From contig NZ_JAHQCX010000013.1 in NCBI RefSeq assembly GCF_019042245.1, forward strand, positions 1 through 64,000: 64,000 nucleotides of DNA, in the 5' to 3' direction. The notes under the pieces are model-generated. The model worked only from the letters and a program-made list of their open reading frames with translations, did no database searches and was not told the origin of the DNA. The stretch comes from Diplocloster modestus. GTDB lineage: Bacteria; Bacillota; Clostridia; Lachnospirales; Lachnospiraceae. This document shows, in pieces, positions 27,740-35,263 of the stretch; positions within the stretch are counted from its first letter, which is position 1, and each line of letters starts with the position of its first letter. The translations under genes were made by a program, and so were the position numbers.

Positions 27740-29395
27740 TTATTTTTTCTGAACATATTTTAAACAGTCAAGTGTTACTGCTACTATGATGATGATTCCT
27801 TCGAAGACAAACTGCAGGTTCGTGTCGATACCGAGGATGGTAAGGGAATAGGTGAGGGCGGTGAAAATCAGCACACCGACTACCACACCGGATATCTTGC
27901 CGATACCTCCGGTGAAGGATACGCCGCCTACTACGCAGGCTGCGATCGCGTCCATCTCCCAGCCCTGCCCGTAGGCGGCGGACCCGGAGCCGACCATTCT
28001 GGCGCATTCCAGCCAGGCACCGAACCCGTAGAGGATACCTGCCAGAATGAATGCTCCCACTGTTACACGGAATACCGAGATACCGGAAACGGCTGCCGCC
28101 TCCGGGTTGCCTCCAACCGCATACAGGTTTTTACCAAAGGTTGTTTTATTCCAAATGAACCATATAATGATAATTGCTGCTACTGCCCATAGGATAATCG
28201 TCGGGAAATTGTTTAGTTTCGGAATAATCATGCTGGGAATGGCTGGTTCTATCGCTCCGAATGACACGCCTTTTGTGGCGTAGGTAACCAGACCGAAGAT
28301 CACCAGCATATTTGCCATGGTAGATATGAAGGGGTGCATCTTAAATTTCGCAGTAAAGAAACCCGCGATAGCGGTAAAGCAGGTACATAAAAGGGTACAC
28401 ATGATCAGAGCGAATACCACTCTTACTCCGATGGGTAACCCTGTAAAATCAAAAATATGTCCGAAAACTCCGCCTGTATTGATGCCCTGATGCATGACAA
28501 TTGTTGCTGTCGTCATACCCATACCGATCATACGGCCTATGGAAAGGTCCGTACCGGTCAGGAGTATCAGGCCCGCGACACCCAGCGCCAGAAACATCCG
28601 CGGCGAAGCCTGCTGAAGAATATTCAGAACGTTATTATAAGTGAGCAGGGGTGAATTTTTCACCGCCGGGGTAATAATACACAGCATGATAAAAATCAGA
28701 ACGATCGCAATATACAAACCATTCTGCAGGAGAAAGGTCCTGCGGTTGAAGACATATTTGTAATTTTCCCATTTCTGCGCTCTTGACTCCAGGAAGGTGA
28801 ATTTTGACATCCGCAGCAGATCAATCAGATGAAATTTGTAGTTAAAAGCCGCATGTCTTCTGTCTTTTATTTGCTGAAGATCCTTCTCCAGTTTCATTTT
28901 CGCGTCAAACAGCCGGTTTTTATAGACGTACTTTTCATCTTTTAATTCTTTATGGTCGGATATCTTGGATACGATTTCCTGATGCTCTTTTTGTAGTTCC
29001 TCAATGTTCTTGCGGTATTGCTCCTTTACCCTTGCTTTTTCCAGCTTGCAGCTTTCTTTTACCGGCCGGTAATATTCCTGGATAAAATGTGCCTTGAGAT
29101 ACGCTTCCGCGTCCGCAATTAATTTTGCAATCTCATCTTTATTTTTTTCTCTTATCTCTTTTGCCTTGTTCAGATCCTCCTGAACCCCTGCAATCCTGGC
29201 TTCCCGTTCCGCCTTGGAAAGGTTACGGTCCCTCTTTATCCCGTCAATTTGATTTTGACAGGAGAGAACCTTGTCTATGCCATCCACTCTGAGGCTGTCA
29301 ATCTTTTCCTGAATCGCGCCGACATAAGCCTCAATTGGCTGACGCAGCTGCATTTCCTGGTCTGCCGTTAGAATTTTACTGTTTTCTTTCGCCAT
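27740..29395 (-). CDS. mglC: Galactose-type ABC permease with N-terminal coiled coil
   Basis: A 551-residue protein. Residues 1-215 are soluble, Lys/Glu-rich and strongly helical (predicted coiled coil). Residues about 225-551 are a standard MglC-type permease with ILLTGTDLSIGRMIG and the C-terminal VVGGVSFTGGIGKISG. A normal MglC has about 330-350 residues, so the first 200 are an added cytoplasmic extension that could contact the ATPase or a regulator. It follows the ATPase gene by 21 bp. The import substrate is inferred to be galactose or a methyl-galactoside-like sugar from the binding protein and ATPase class. Confidence 0.9.
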   Translation of the reverse strand: MAKENSKILTADQEMQLRQPIEAYVGAIQEKIDSLRVDGIDKVLSCQNQIDGIKRDRNLSKAEREARIAGVQEDLNKAKEIREKNKDEIAKLIADAEAYLKAHFIQEYYRPVKESCKLEKARVKEQYRKNIEELQKEHQEIVSKISDHKELKDEKYVYKNRLFDAKMKLEKDLQQIKDRRHAAFNYKFHLIDLLRMSKFTFLESRAQKWENYKYVFNRRTFLLQNGLYIAIVLIFIMLCIITPAVKNSPLLTYNNVLNILQQASPRMFLALGVAGLILLTGTDLSIGRMIGMGMTTATIVMHQGINTGGVFGHIFDFTGLPIGVRVVFALIMCTLLCTCFTAIAGFFTAKFKMHPFISTMANMLVIFGLVTYATKGVSFGAIEPAIPSMIIPKLNNFPTIILWAVAAIIIIWFIWNKTTFGKNLYAVGGNPEAAAVSGISVFRVTVGAFILAGILYGFGAWLECARMVGSGSAAYGQGWEMDAIAACVVGGVSFTGGIGKISGVVVGVLIFTALTYSLTILGIDTNLQFVFEGIIIIVAVTLDCLKYVQKK

Positions 29396-29416
29396 ATCTA
29401 TCGCTCCCCCATATTA

Positions 29417-30961
29417 TTATAGGTATTTTGCACTGAGCCTAAGAAGCTCCTCCTGATCTGTCTCTTTGGTATTCACAATTCCGGAAAGGCGTCCATTTGA
29501 CATTACGCCAATACGATTCGTAATTCCCAGAATTTCCGGCATCTCAGATGAAACAACGATAATCGTCTTTCCCTGCTTCGCCATATTAATAATCAAATCA
29601 TATATTTCGTATTTGGCGCCAACATCGATTCCTCTTGTCGGTTCGTCCATCATAAAAATCTGGGGGGCCCGCTCCAGCCATTTTCCAAAAATAACTTTCT
29701 GCTGATTGCCTCCCGAAAGGCTTGACATCATATCTTCCGGACCCATACATTTCGTATGCATGGTCTTTATTTCTTTTCCGGCTGCCTTTACCATCTTTGC
29801 ATCGGAAAGCGCGAATCCGGACTTGTACTGTTCCAGATTTGCGATCGTGGTATTAAATGTAATATTGCCCTTCAAAAAAAGTCCGTTGGCCTTGCGCTCC
29901 TCGGTAATCATGGCAAACCCGTGTTCCATCGCTTCCTTTGCATTGCTAAAGTTCATCAGACGTTTATTCAGATAGACACGTCCCGCCGCTCTGGTGCGGA
30001 CACCAAAGATCGTCTCCAGAAGCTCTGTACGTCCTGCTCCAACCAGTCCATACAGCCCGAATATTTCCCCTTCCCTCACATCAAAGGAAATATCCTGCAA
30101 ATGAGGCTCAAACTTAGTGGACAGATTCTGCACAGAGAAGATCACATCTTTTGGTGTATTATCAACCGGTGGAAAGCGGTTTTCAAGGGACCGTCCAACC
30201 ATGGCCGCGATCAGCTCGTTCATGTCCGTATCCCCGGTATTCTTTGTCATGACGAGATTCCCATCCCGGAGCACCGAAATCTCATCACAAATTTCAAATA
30301 CTTCATCCATTTTATGAGAAATATAGATCAGGGAGATCCCCTGTTCTTTTAGCATTCTCATCATCTCAAAGAGTTTATCAACCTCCTGTACGGTCAGAGA
30401 GGAGGTCGGCTCATCCAGAACAATTACCTTGGAATTATATGAAATCGCTTTAGCGATTTCACACATCTGTCTCTGCGATACAGACATGTTCCGCATGGGC
30501 TGGGTGACATTAACGGTCATGCCCAGTTTTCGAAACAGTTCAGAGGCTTCCTTTTTCATTCTGCCTTCATCCACTACACCCATGGAATTCACCGGATAAC
30601 GTCCGAGGAACAGATTGTCAATTACATTTCTTTCCAGACACTGATTCAATTCCTGATGAACCATCGCAATACCGTTTTCAAGGGCATCTTTTGGCCCGGA
30701 AAAACTTACTTCCTTTCCCTCAAGGAAGATTTTGCCCTCATCCTTTTGATAGGTACCAAAAAGACACTTCATCATTGTCGACTTACCGGCACCATTTTCC
30801 CCCATAAGTCCCATGACGGTTCCGCGCTTCACATCCAGACTGATATGATCCAGGACTCTATTCCGGCCAAAGGACTTACTCATGCCGCTGATCGATAAGA
30901 CAATATCAGCTTTCTTATCTTCCATAATTTTACTTGTATGATGTTTTTCAACGCAAAACAT
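29417..30961 (-). CDS. mglA: Galactose-type ABC transporter ATPase
   Basis: A duplicated sugar ABC ATPase of about 514 residues. Walker A GENGAGKST and DEPTSSLTVQE are in the first half; the degenerate GLVGAGRTE, LSGGNQQK and DEPTRGIDVG are in the second. Start choice: AAAGGAG lies just before two consecutive ATGs, and the second (30961) has the better spacing. An ATG at 31054 would add an unlikely leader, and the ATG at 30925 has no ribosome site. It lies downstream of the permuted binding protein across a 29-nt hairpin and upstream of the long permease. Confidence 0.94.
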   Translation of the reverse strand: MFCVEKHHTSKIMEDKKADIVLSISGMSKSFGRNRVLDHISLDVKRGTVMGLMGENGAGKSTMMKCLFGTYQKDEGKIFLEGKEVSFSGPKDALENGIAMVHQELNQCLERNVIDNLFLGRYPVNSMGVVDEGRMKKEASELFRKLGMTVNVTQPMRNMSVSQRQMCEIAKAISYNSKVIVLDEPTSSLTVQEVDKLFEMMRMLKEQGISLIYISHKMDEVFEICDEISVLRDGNLVMTKNTGDTDMNELIAAMVGRSLENRFPPVDNTPKDVIFSVQNLSTKFEPHLQDISFDVREGEIFGLYGLVGAGRTELLETIFGVRTRAAGRVYLNKRLMNFSNAKEAMEHGFAMITEERKANGLFLKGNITFNTTIANLEQYKSGFALSDAKMVKAAGKEIKTMHTKCMGPEDMMSSLSGGNQQKVIFGKWLERAPQIFMMDEPTRGIDVGAKYEIYDLIINMAKQGKTIIVVSSEMPEILGITNRIGVMSNGRLSGIVNTKETDQEELLRLSAKYL

Positions 30962-31084
30962 CATACTCCTTTCTTTAATAATATCGTGGTTATTATGTAT
31001 CCTGCTGTCAGCAGAGTTTTGATATTTCCTGTAAAAATGGTTTGAAAAAAACACCTATATGAGCTTAAAGGATTTAAAATAAGG

Positions 31085-31113
31085 TGTTAGGGAGAATACT
31101 ATTCTCCCTAACA
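31085..31113 (-). terminator. Intra-operon hairpin after the binding-protein gene
   Basis: TGTTAGGGAGAAT pairs perfectly with ATTCTCCCTAACA around three bases. It lies 27 bp after the binding-protein stop and before the ATPase gene, so it can act as a partial terminator or RNA-stabilising stem. Confidence 0.8.
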
Positions 31114-31139
31114 GCCCACCCATTCTGTTTTAACAGCTA

Positions 31140-32471
31140 TTATTGACTAAGCAAAGATGTATAAGAAGCCGCATTATCTGTTTTAACCATATTTATGGCA
31201 AATGCATCATACTGGCCTGGATTCCCAAGACGGTTTGTGATATTGGACTCTGTCTGTCCATCTCCGCCGATGTAATCAACCTCAAGATTCAGCAGATCGT
31301 CATAGTTCTGAAGAAGCGGCTGATATGTGGAACTTAAGAAGTTATCCGCGGCATTGTAAATATCCAGCCATATTTTCTTTACAGGATGTCCGCTTGCGTC
31401 AAGCTGTTTGGATACAGGCTCATATACCTTTGTGGAATCTGAAAATTCCTGGTAATTATCGCTGGTAACCGCGACATTTAATGCATAGTAGGAACGTTCA
31501 GCCTCCTTGTACACATATACGTCCGAAGACAGAACATTGCCCGCCTCGTCTGCTGTACCGATACCGGTATCAATATCAACGCCGTCAAGAGCGTTCCGAA
31601 GAACACGAAGAGTCAAATATGCCTGTACATCGGCATGCTGACTGATTGTTCCGCCGTAGCCTTCTGCGATCGCAGCCACCGCATCGTTGTTGGCATCATA
31701 ACCAAAGGTAGGAACCTTGTTATCCTTTGACCATGCATTGAACATGGACATTCCCATACCATCGTTATTGGAAACAACAACATCAATCTGATCGCCAAAA
31801 GAAGAGGACCATGTACCAATCGTATTACCTGCTGTAGCCGCATCCCAGGTTGCACCCGCAGAGTTTTTCATTTCCTGGGAAGCAAGCTCACGGACAACAT
31901 AGGTCTTCCCGCCTACCTCAATGCTTCCGTCCTGTACTGCAACTGCTGAACCGTCTGTGTTTGTACCGATCGGTTCACTATTGACATTGCCGTCTTTGTC
32001 CAAACCTGTGCCAAGGGCTTTACGGACACCTCTTGTACGTGCGATGGAATCATTATGGCCGATATCACCGATTGCCAGAACATATCCAATGGTTCCATCT
32101 CCATTGCGGTCAATCTTGTCGATATTTTTCTCAATATAATCCTTAACCATGGTTCCCTGAAGTTCAGCGCCCTGATTTGCATCAAAGCCCACATAATATG
32201 TATTGTCATTGAAGGTCAAAGCTGCCATATCGAGTTCTCCGGTAGAGCTGTTGGAGGGCTGACGGTTAAACCATACCAGGGGTTTGTCCTTGTTTGTCAC
32301 CTCTGTCCCGGAGTCTGCCGGTTTCGACTGATCCGTCTGATCTGACTGCTCGGCCTGTTCCGGCTGTTTGGATGTGTCCGCCTCATCTGGCGAAGAATTG
32401 TCGGAACCGCACGCGGTCATTGAAAAGGTAAGCAGTGCCGCCATCATCATTAAAAACACTTTTTTCTTCAT
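31140..32471 (-). CDS. Circularly permuted galactose-binding lipoprotein
   Basis: A 443-residue lipoprotein (lipobox SMTAC, then a polar linker to about residue 60). The binding domain begins directly at PLVWFNRQP (64-72), then YYVGFDANQGAELQGT, the calcium loop DRNGDGTIG, GDIGHNDSIARTRG, SNNDGMGMS and FGYDANND. Those elements normally begin about 85 residues into MglB. The missing first part appears at the very end, residues 364-443: IWLDIYNAADNFLSS, then DAFAINMVKTDNA. The order is therefore second part, then first part. Sugar-contacting residues from both parts are largely kept. It is the first gene of the mgl-type importer operon. Confidence 0.88.
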   Translation of the reverse strand: MKKKVFLMMMAALLTFSMTACGSDNSSPDEADTSKQPEQAEQSDQTDQSKPADSGTEVTNKDKPLVWFNRQPSNSSTGELDMAALTFNDNTYYVGFDANQGAELQGTMVKDYIEKNIDKIDRNGDGTIGYVLAIGDIGHNDSIARTRGVRKALGTGLDKDGNVNSEPIGTNTDGSAVAVQDGSIEVGGKTYVVRELASQEMKNSAGATWDAATAGNTIGTWSSSFGDQIDVVVSNNDGMGMSMFNAWSKDNKVPTFGYDANNDAVAAIAEGYGGTISQHADVQAYLTLRVLRNALDGVDIDTGIGTADEAGNVLSSDVYVYKEAERSYYALNVAVTSDNYQEFSDSTKVYEPVSKQLDASGHPVKKIWLDIYNAADNFLSSTYQPLLQNYDDLLNLEVDYIGGDGQTESNITNRLGNPGQYDAFAINMVKTDNAASYTSLLSQ

Positions 32472-32840
32472 AAACTTTTTCTCCCTTTCTACACTCTTTG
32501 TTCATGTGTTTTGTTGATGTTTCCAGTATATTCAATTCAGAATAAAGAAAACATAGAATATTTTTCGCTTTCCATTGAAATTTTTAAGATGCTATAGGTT
32601 ATATATAGCAAAATCAAAAGTGATTTCTCACATTTTTGCGTCTACTTATCCAAACCCACAGCCCCAGCCAATTGCGTTCGTTCCATATGTATTTCTGCAT
32701 AAAAACAGATGCCGCCGGATTTGGATTTATGAATCCATACCCTGCAGCATCTAAACATTTGGTATTTACCGGACATTTCTCCTGTACAAAACGCAGCGGC
32801 CAGACGGGCCGCTGCGTTTAAATGAATACAATGATTCTAT
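32472..32840. other. Intergenic region upstream of the mgl-type operon
   Basis: It contains the promoter region of the permuted binding-protein gene on the left, an AT-rich middle, and the terminator of the Rpn gene on the right (listed separately). I see no gene and no further repeat. Confidence 0.65.
32788..32819 (-). terminator. Terminator of the first Rpn gene
   Basis: AAACGCAGCGGCC and GGCCGCTGCGTTT form a 13-bp perfect stem around six bases, 21 bp beyond the stop codon, with a short T-run on the minus strand. Confidence 0.8.
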
Positions 32841-33068
32841 TTATATGCCGAACTCTTCAAACAGAATTTGCTGATATTGCTTGTCATTGGAGGCACGAAT
32901 AATATCATCGGTTCTTCCCGCCTCCGCAAGCTTTACATTCAGTGTATTCACCCTATCCTGCCCTTGTTTTACCCCTTTCTCTATTCCTTTTTCAATTCCT
33001 TTCTCTATCCCTTTCTCTATCCCTTTCTCTATCCCATCATCTATCAGCATCTGTCCTAATCTTGTCAT
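32841..33068 (-). CDS. Possible intragenic short Rpn product
   Basis: Within the Rpn gene and in frame, AAAGGAGG at 33077-33084 lies 8 bases before the ATG at 33068 (codon 229), an ideal start. The 75-residue product would hold only the GIEK repeats and tail, without the nuclease core. In enterobacterial rpn genes a short C-terminal product made from an internal start neutralises the full-length toxin. By analogy this could be an antitoxin. Translation here is unproven. Confidence 0.5.
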   Translation of the reverse strand: MTRLGQMLIDDGIEKGIEKGIEKGIEKGIEKGVKQGQDRVNTLNVKLAEAGRTDDIIRASNDKQYQQILFEEFGI

Positions 33069-33752
33069 AGCCATAACCTCCTTTATTTCCTGTAAATCCA
33101 TATCATCCAGCAATTTATTAGCCAGAGCATACAGGACTGCCTGCATTTTTATCAGCTCTTCCCTGTCCACTTCTGCTCCGGACTTGTTCAAGATAACGAT
33201 ACTTTCCCTGATTCTTTCCTTATTCGGCATAATCCCTCCCATCAGCGGGCTCAACAGCATCGGCAGCAAATCATCCTTCGTAAGCGCCTTCCTTTTTTCA
33301 ATCTTTTCATAAAGCCCATCAAAAATCACATCCGCATCTTTCTCTTTTAGGTGGACTGTCTTCACCCGGTATGTATTCAGACCTTCCGTGAGTTCTGAAC
33401 GGATATGCCTGACCCTTGCCGTACAGATCACGCAGGTTATCACCGGAACCTGATATGTCCTGCTGGTCGCCGCCTCATACTCCCGGAATCTCTTTAAATC
33501 TGCCACCTGAATTGGGTCGCTCTCAAACTCCAGATGAAGCCACGTCCCGTCCTCCAGTTCATAGTTAAAATCCTGGAACATCTTCCTGGCCTCCAAATGG
33601 ACGCTTTCCGTCGGGACGATGGCAATCACCTTCTGTTCCACCCCTAAATAATGCAGCAATTCCTCTCCAAAATACTGAGCTGCCGTTTTCATCGCCAGAT
33701 CTTCCAGATGAAAATAATCTTCAGACGGCTCTTGTCTTTGGTTTTCTTTCAT
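32841..33752 (-). CDS. Rpn-family PD-(D/E)XK nuclease
   Basis: A 303-residue protein. Residues about 15-120 carry the nuclease-like core (DYFHLEDLAMK, then GTWLHLEFESD with the paired acids, and RFREYEA). Residues about 150-235 are helical. Residues 239-264 are a five-fold GIEK tetrapeptide repeat, encoded by a 12-bp tandem unit at about 32960-33036. A 40-residue tail follows. Rpn proteins are transposase_31-like nucleases implicated in recombination and in phage defence. A strong internal ribosome site and ATG sit before the repeats (see the next entry). It has its own promoter region and terminator. Confidence 0.85.
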   Translation of the reverse strand: MKENQRQEPSEDYFHLEDLAMKTAAQYFGEELLHYLGVEQKVIAIVPTESVHLEARKMFQDFNYELEDGTWLHLEFESDPIQVADLKRFREYEAATSRTYQVPVITCVICTARVRHIRSELTEGLNTYRVKTVHLKEKDADVIFDGLYEKIEKRKALTKDDLLPMLLSPLMGGIMPNKERIRESIVILNKSGAEVDREELIKMQAVLYALANKLLDDMDLQEIKEVMAMTRLGQMLIDDGIEKGIEKGIEKGIEKGIEKGVKQGQDRVNTLNVKLAEAGRTDDIIRASNDKQYQQILFEEFGI

Positions 33753-34350
33753 ATAGCCTGCCTTTCCAAAGCCATATGAGAATCTGTCTCTAATTTATTA
33801 CTATAATTTTATTATAGTATGAAACCATATATGGTACAACAGTTAAGCTTTCTTTTGTTCTTATAATTAGGTGTATATCTTATTGTTATCCTGGAATCTT
33901 TTGCCTGAAACGGCTGATACTTATTACAGTAAATAGAATAATTCTTCATAATTAGAGGTTGTTCCCATATCTCACTGATAACCATACATAGAAATATCAG
34001 ACAGTACAATAACTCAACTCATATCCGATATTATTTCATTAGCATATCACAAGAACCCTCATCCTTCAAGTTAAACATATATGCATTTTCATGTATCTGT
34101 TCATGCATTTTACCATTCTATCTTCCAGACATCTATGTTGTTTCCCACGTCCATCCGCTATACCGATTTCCTTATCCCATACCCCCTTACCCAGGCAGTA
34201 TCTCTCCTATAAAATCCCATAAAACAGCATGAGGAAGCCCGCCAGCCTGCATGGCTGACGGGCAAGAACAACAAAGCGCTATCTCTTTCCTGGTACTTTC
34301 TCTATCATCTTTCACCATTTTACGCTGCCCGCGTCCCATGCACAAAATGT
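33753..34350. other. Gene-free region
   Basis: 598 AT-rich bases with no supportable gene. At 33800-33820 TACTATAAT is mirrored by ATTATAGTA, and at 33824-33835 there is an ACCATATATGGT-like palindrome; both lie in the presumed promoter of the Rpn gene. A short hairpin at 34237-34262 ends the SDR transcript (listed separately). I see nothing else. Confidence 0.6.
34237..34262 (-). terminator. Hairpin downstream of the SDR gene
   Basis: GCCCGTCAGCC and GGCTGGCGGGC form an 11-bp stem with one mismatch, about 90 bp after the SDR stop. The T-run is weak, so this is a possible rather than firm terminator. Confidence 0.5.
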
Positions 34351-35082
34351 TTACGCAAATGGCTCCTTCGTCACCCGATGCACTTCAATCTCATCGATCA
34401 CCGCGTTGGTATGCCGGTGTTCGAGATAAAAGATTACAATTTCCGCCATATCCTCCGGCAGAATCATGCCTTCCGGGCTCAAGTCCGGCCGTACCGACGC
34501 GATCATATCCGTAAAGACACTTCCCGGACTAATTACATGTACCCGGATATTTTCTTTAAACACCTCGTTCGCCAGAGACTTGGAAAAGCCCAGCAGCGCA
34601 TGCTTACTGGCCGCATAGACACTTTGCAGCGGGTATCCTTTATGTGATACGACAGAACCGATATTGATAATCGTAGCGAAGTTGGATTTTCTAAGATAAG
34701 GAACCGCCTTCTGACACAGGAAATACGGCGCCTGCACATTCACCTTCATAATACTTTCAAACAGCTCCGGCGTCATCTCCTCCACAGGGCATCTATGAGA
34801 AAGTCCGGCATTATTAATCAGCACATCCACTCCCCCAAAAGCTGCCTGTGTCCGTTCAAGCAGCTCCTCCAAAAAGTTCATATCCGACAGGTCGCCCGCA
34901 CAGACGCAGGCCCTCCCTCCCATCTGTTCCACTTTTTCAGCCACTGCCTCCAGTGCCTCTTTCCGGCGTCCTGTCAGCACGATATTCATTCCGCACTCCG
35001 CAAGCTTCTCACTCAGGACCTCACCGATACCACCAGCCGCACCCGTTATGATAACTGTTTTACCCTGTAACCTGTTATCCAT
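34351..35082 (-). CDS. Short-chain dehydrogenase/reductase
   Basis: A 243-residue classical SDR. The nucleotide-binding TGAAGGIG and NNAGLS motifs are present, followed by the catalytic Ser of INIGSVVS and the YAASKHALLGF catalytic Tyr-Lys. The start at 35082 is chosen because GGAGG lies 5 bases before it; an ATG at 35094 overlaps that site. It probably oxidises or reduces a hydroxyl or carbonyl group with NAD(P). It follows the glycyl radical enzyme gene on the same strand after a gap of about 180 bp, so it may handle that enzyme's substrate or product. The substrate is unknown. Confidence 0.9.
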   Translation of the reverse strand: MDNRLQGKTVIITGAAGGIGEVLSEKLAECGMNIVLTGRRKEALEAVAEKVEQMGGRACVCAGDLSDMNFLEELLERTQAAFGGVDVLINNAGLSHRCPVEEMTPELFESIMKVNVQAPYFLCQKAVPYLRKSNFATIINIGSVVSHKGYPLQSVYAASKHALLGFSKSLANEVFKENIRVHVISPGSVFTDMIASVRPDLSPEGMILPEDMAEIVIFYLEHRHTNAVIDEIEVHRVTKEPFA

Positions 35083-35263
35083 AATTTCCTCCATTCTTGC
35101 GTTTTCCCGCACATATAGGTATGGATGAACATTTTGATCGGCCATCCAACTATACGATCCTAATTATCCTAATCTTCCAATCCATTTTCAATTATAATCC
35201 AAAATCCAACTTTTGCGAACTCATTTTTTCACACGAACAGGACGGGGACCATAACCCCTTCTC

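Noticed and set aside
32960..33036. 12-bp tandem units as a CRISPR-like or phase-variable tract
   Set aside because: The unit is a multiple of three inside a coding frame (GIEK repeats). There are no spacers, and copy changes would not shift the frame.
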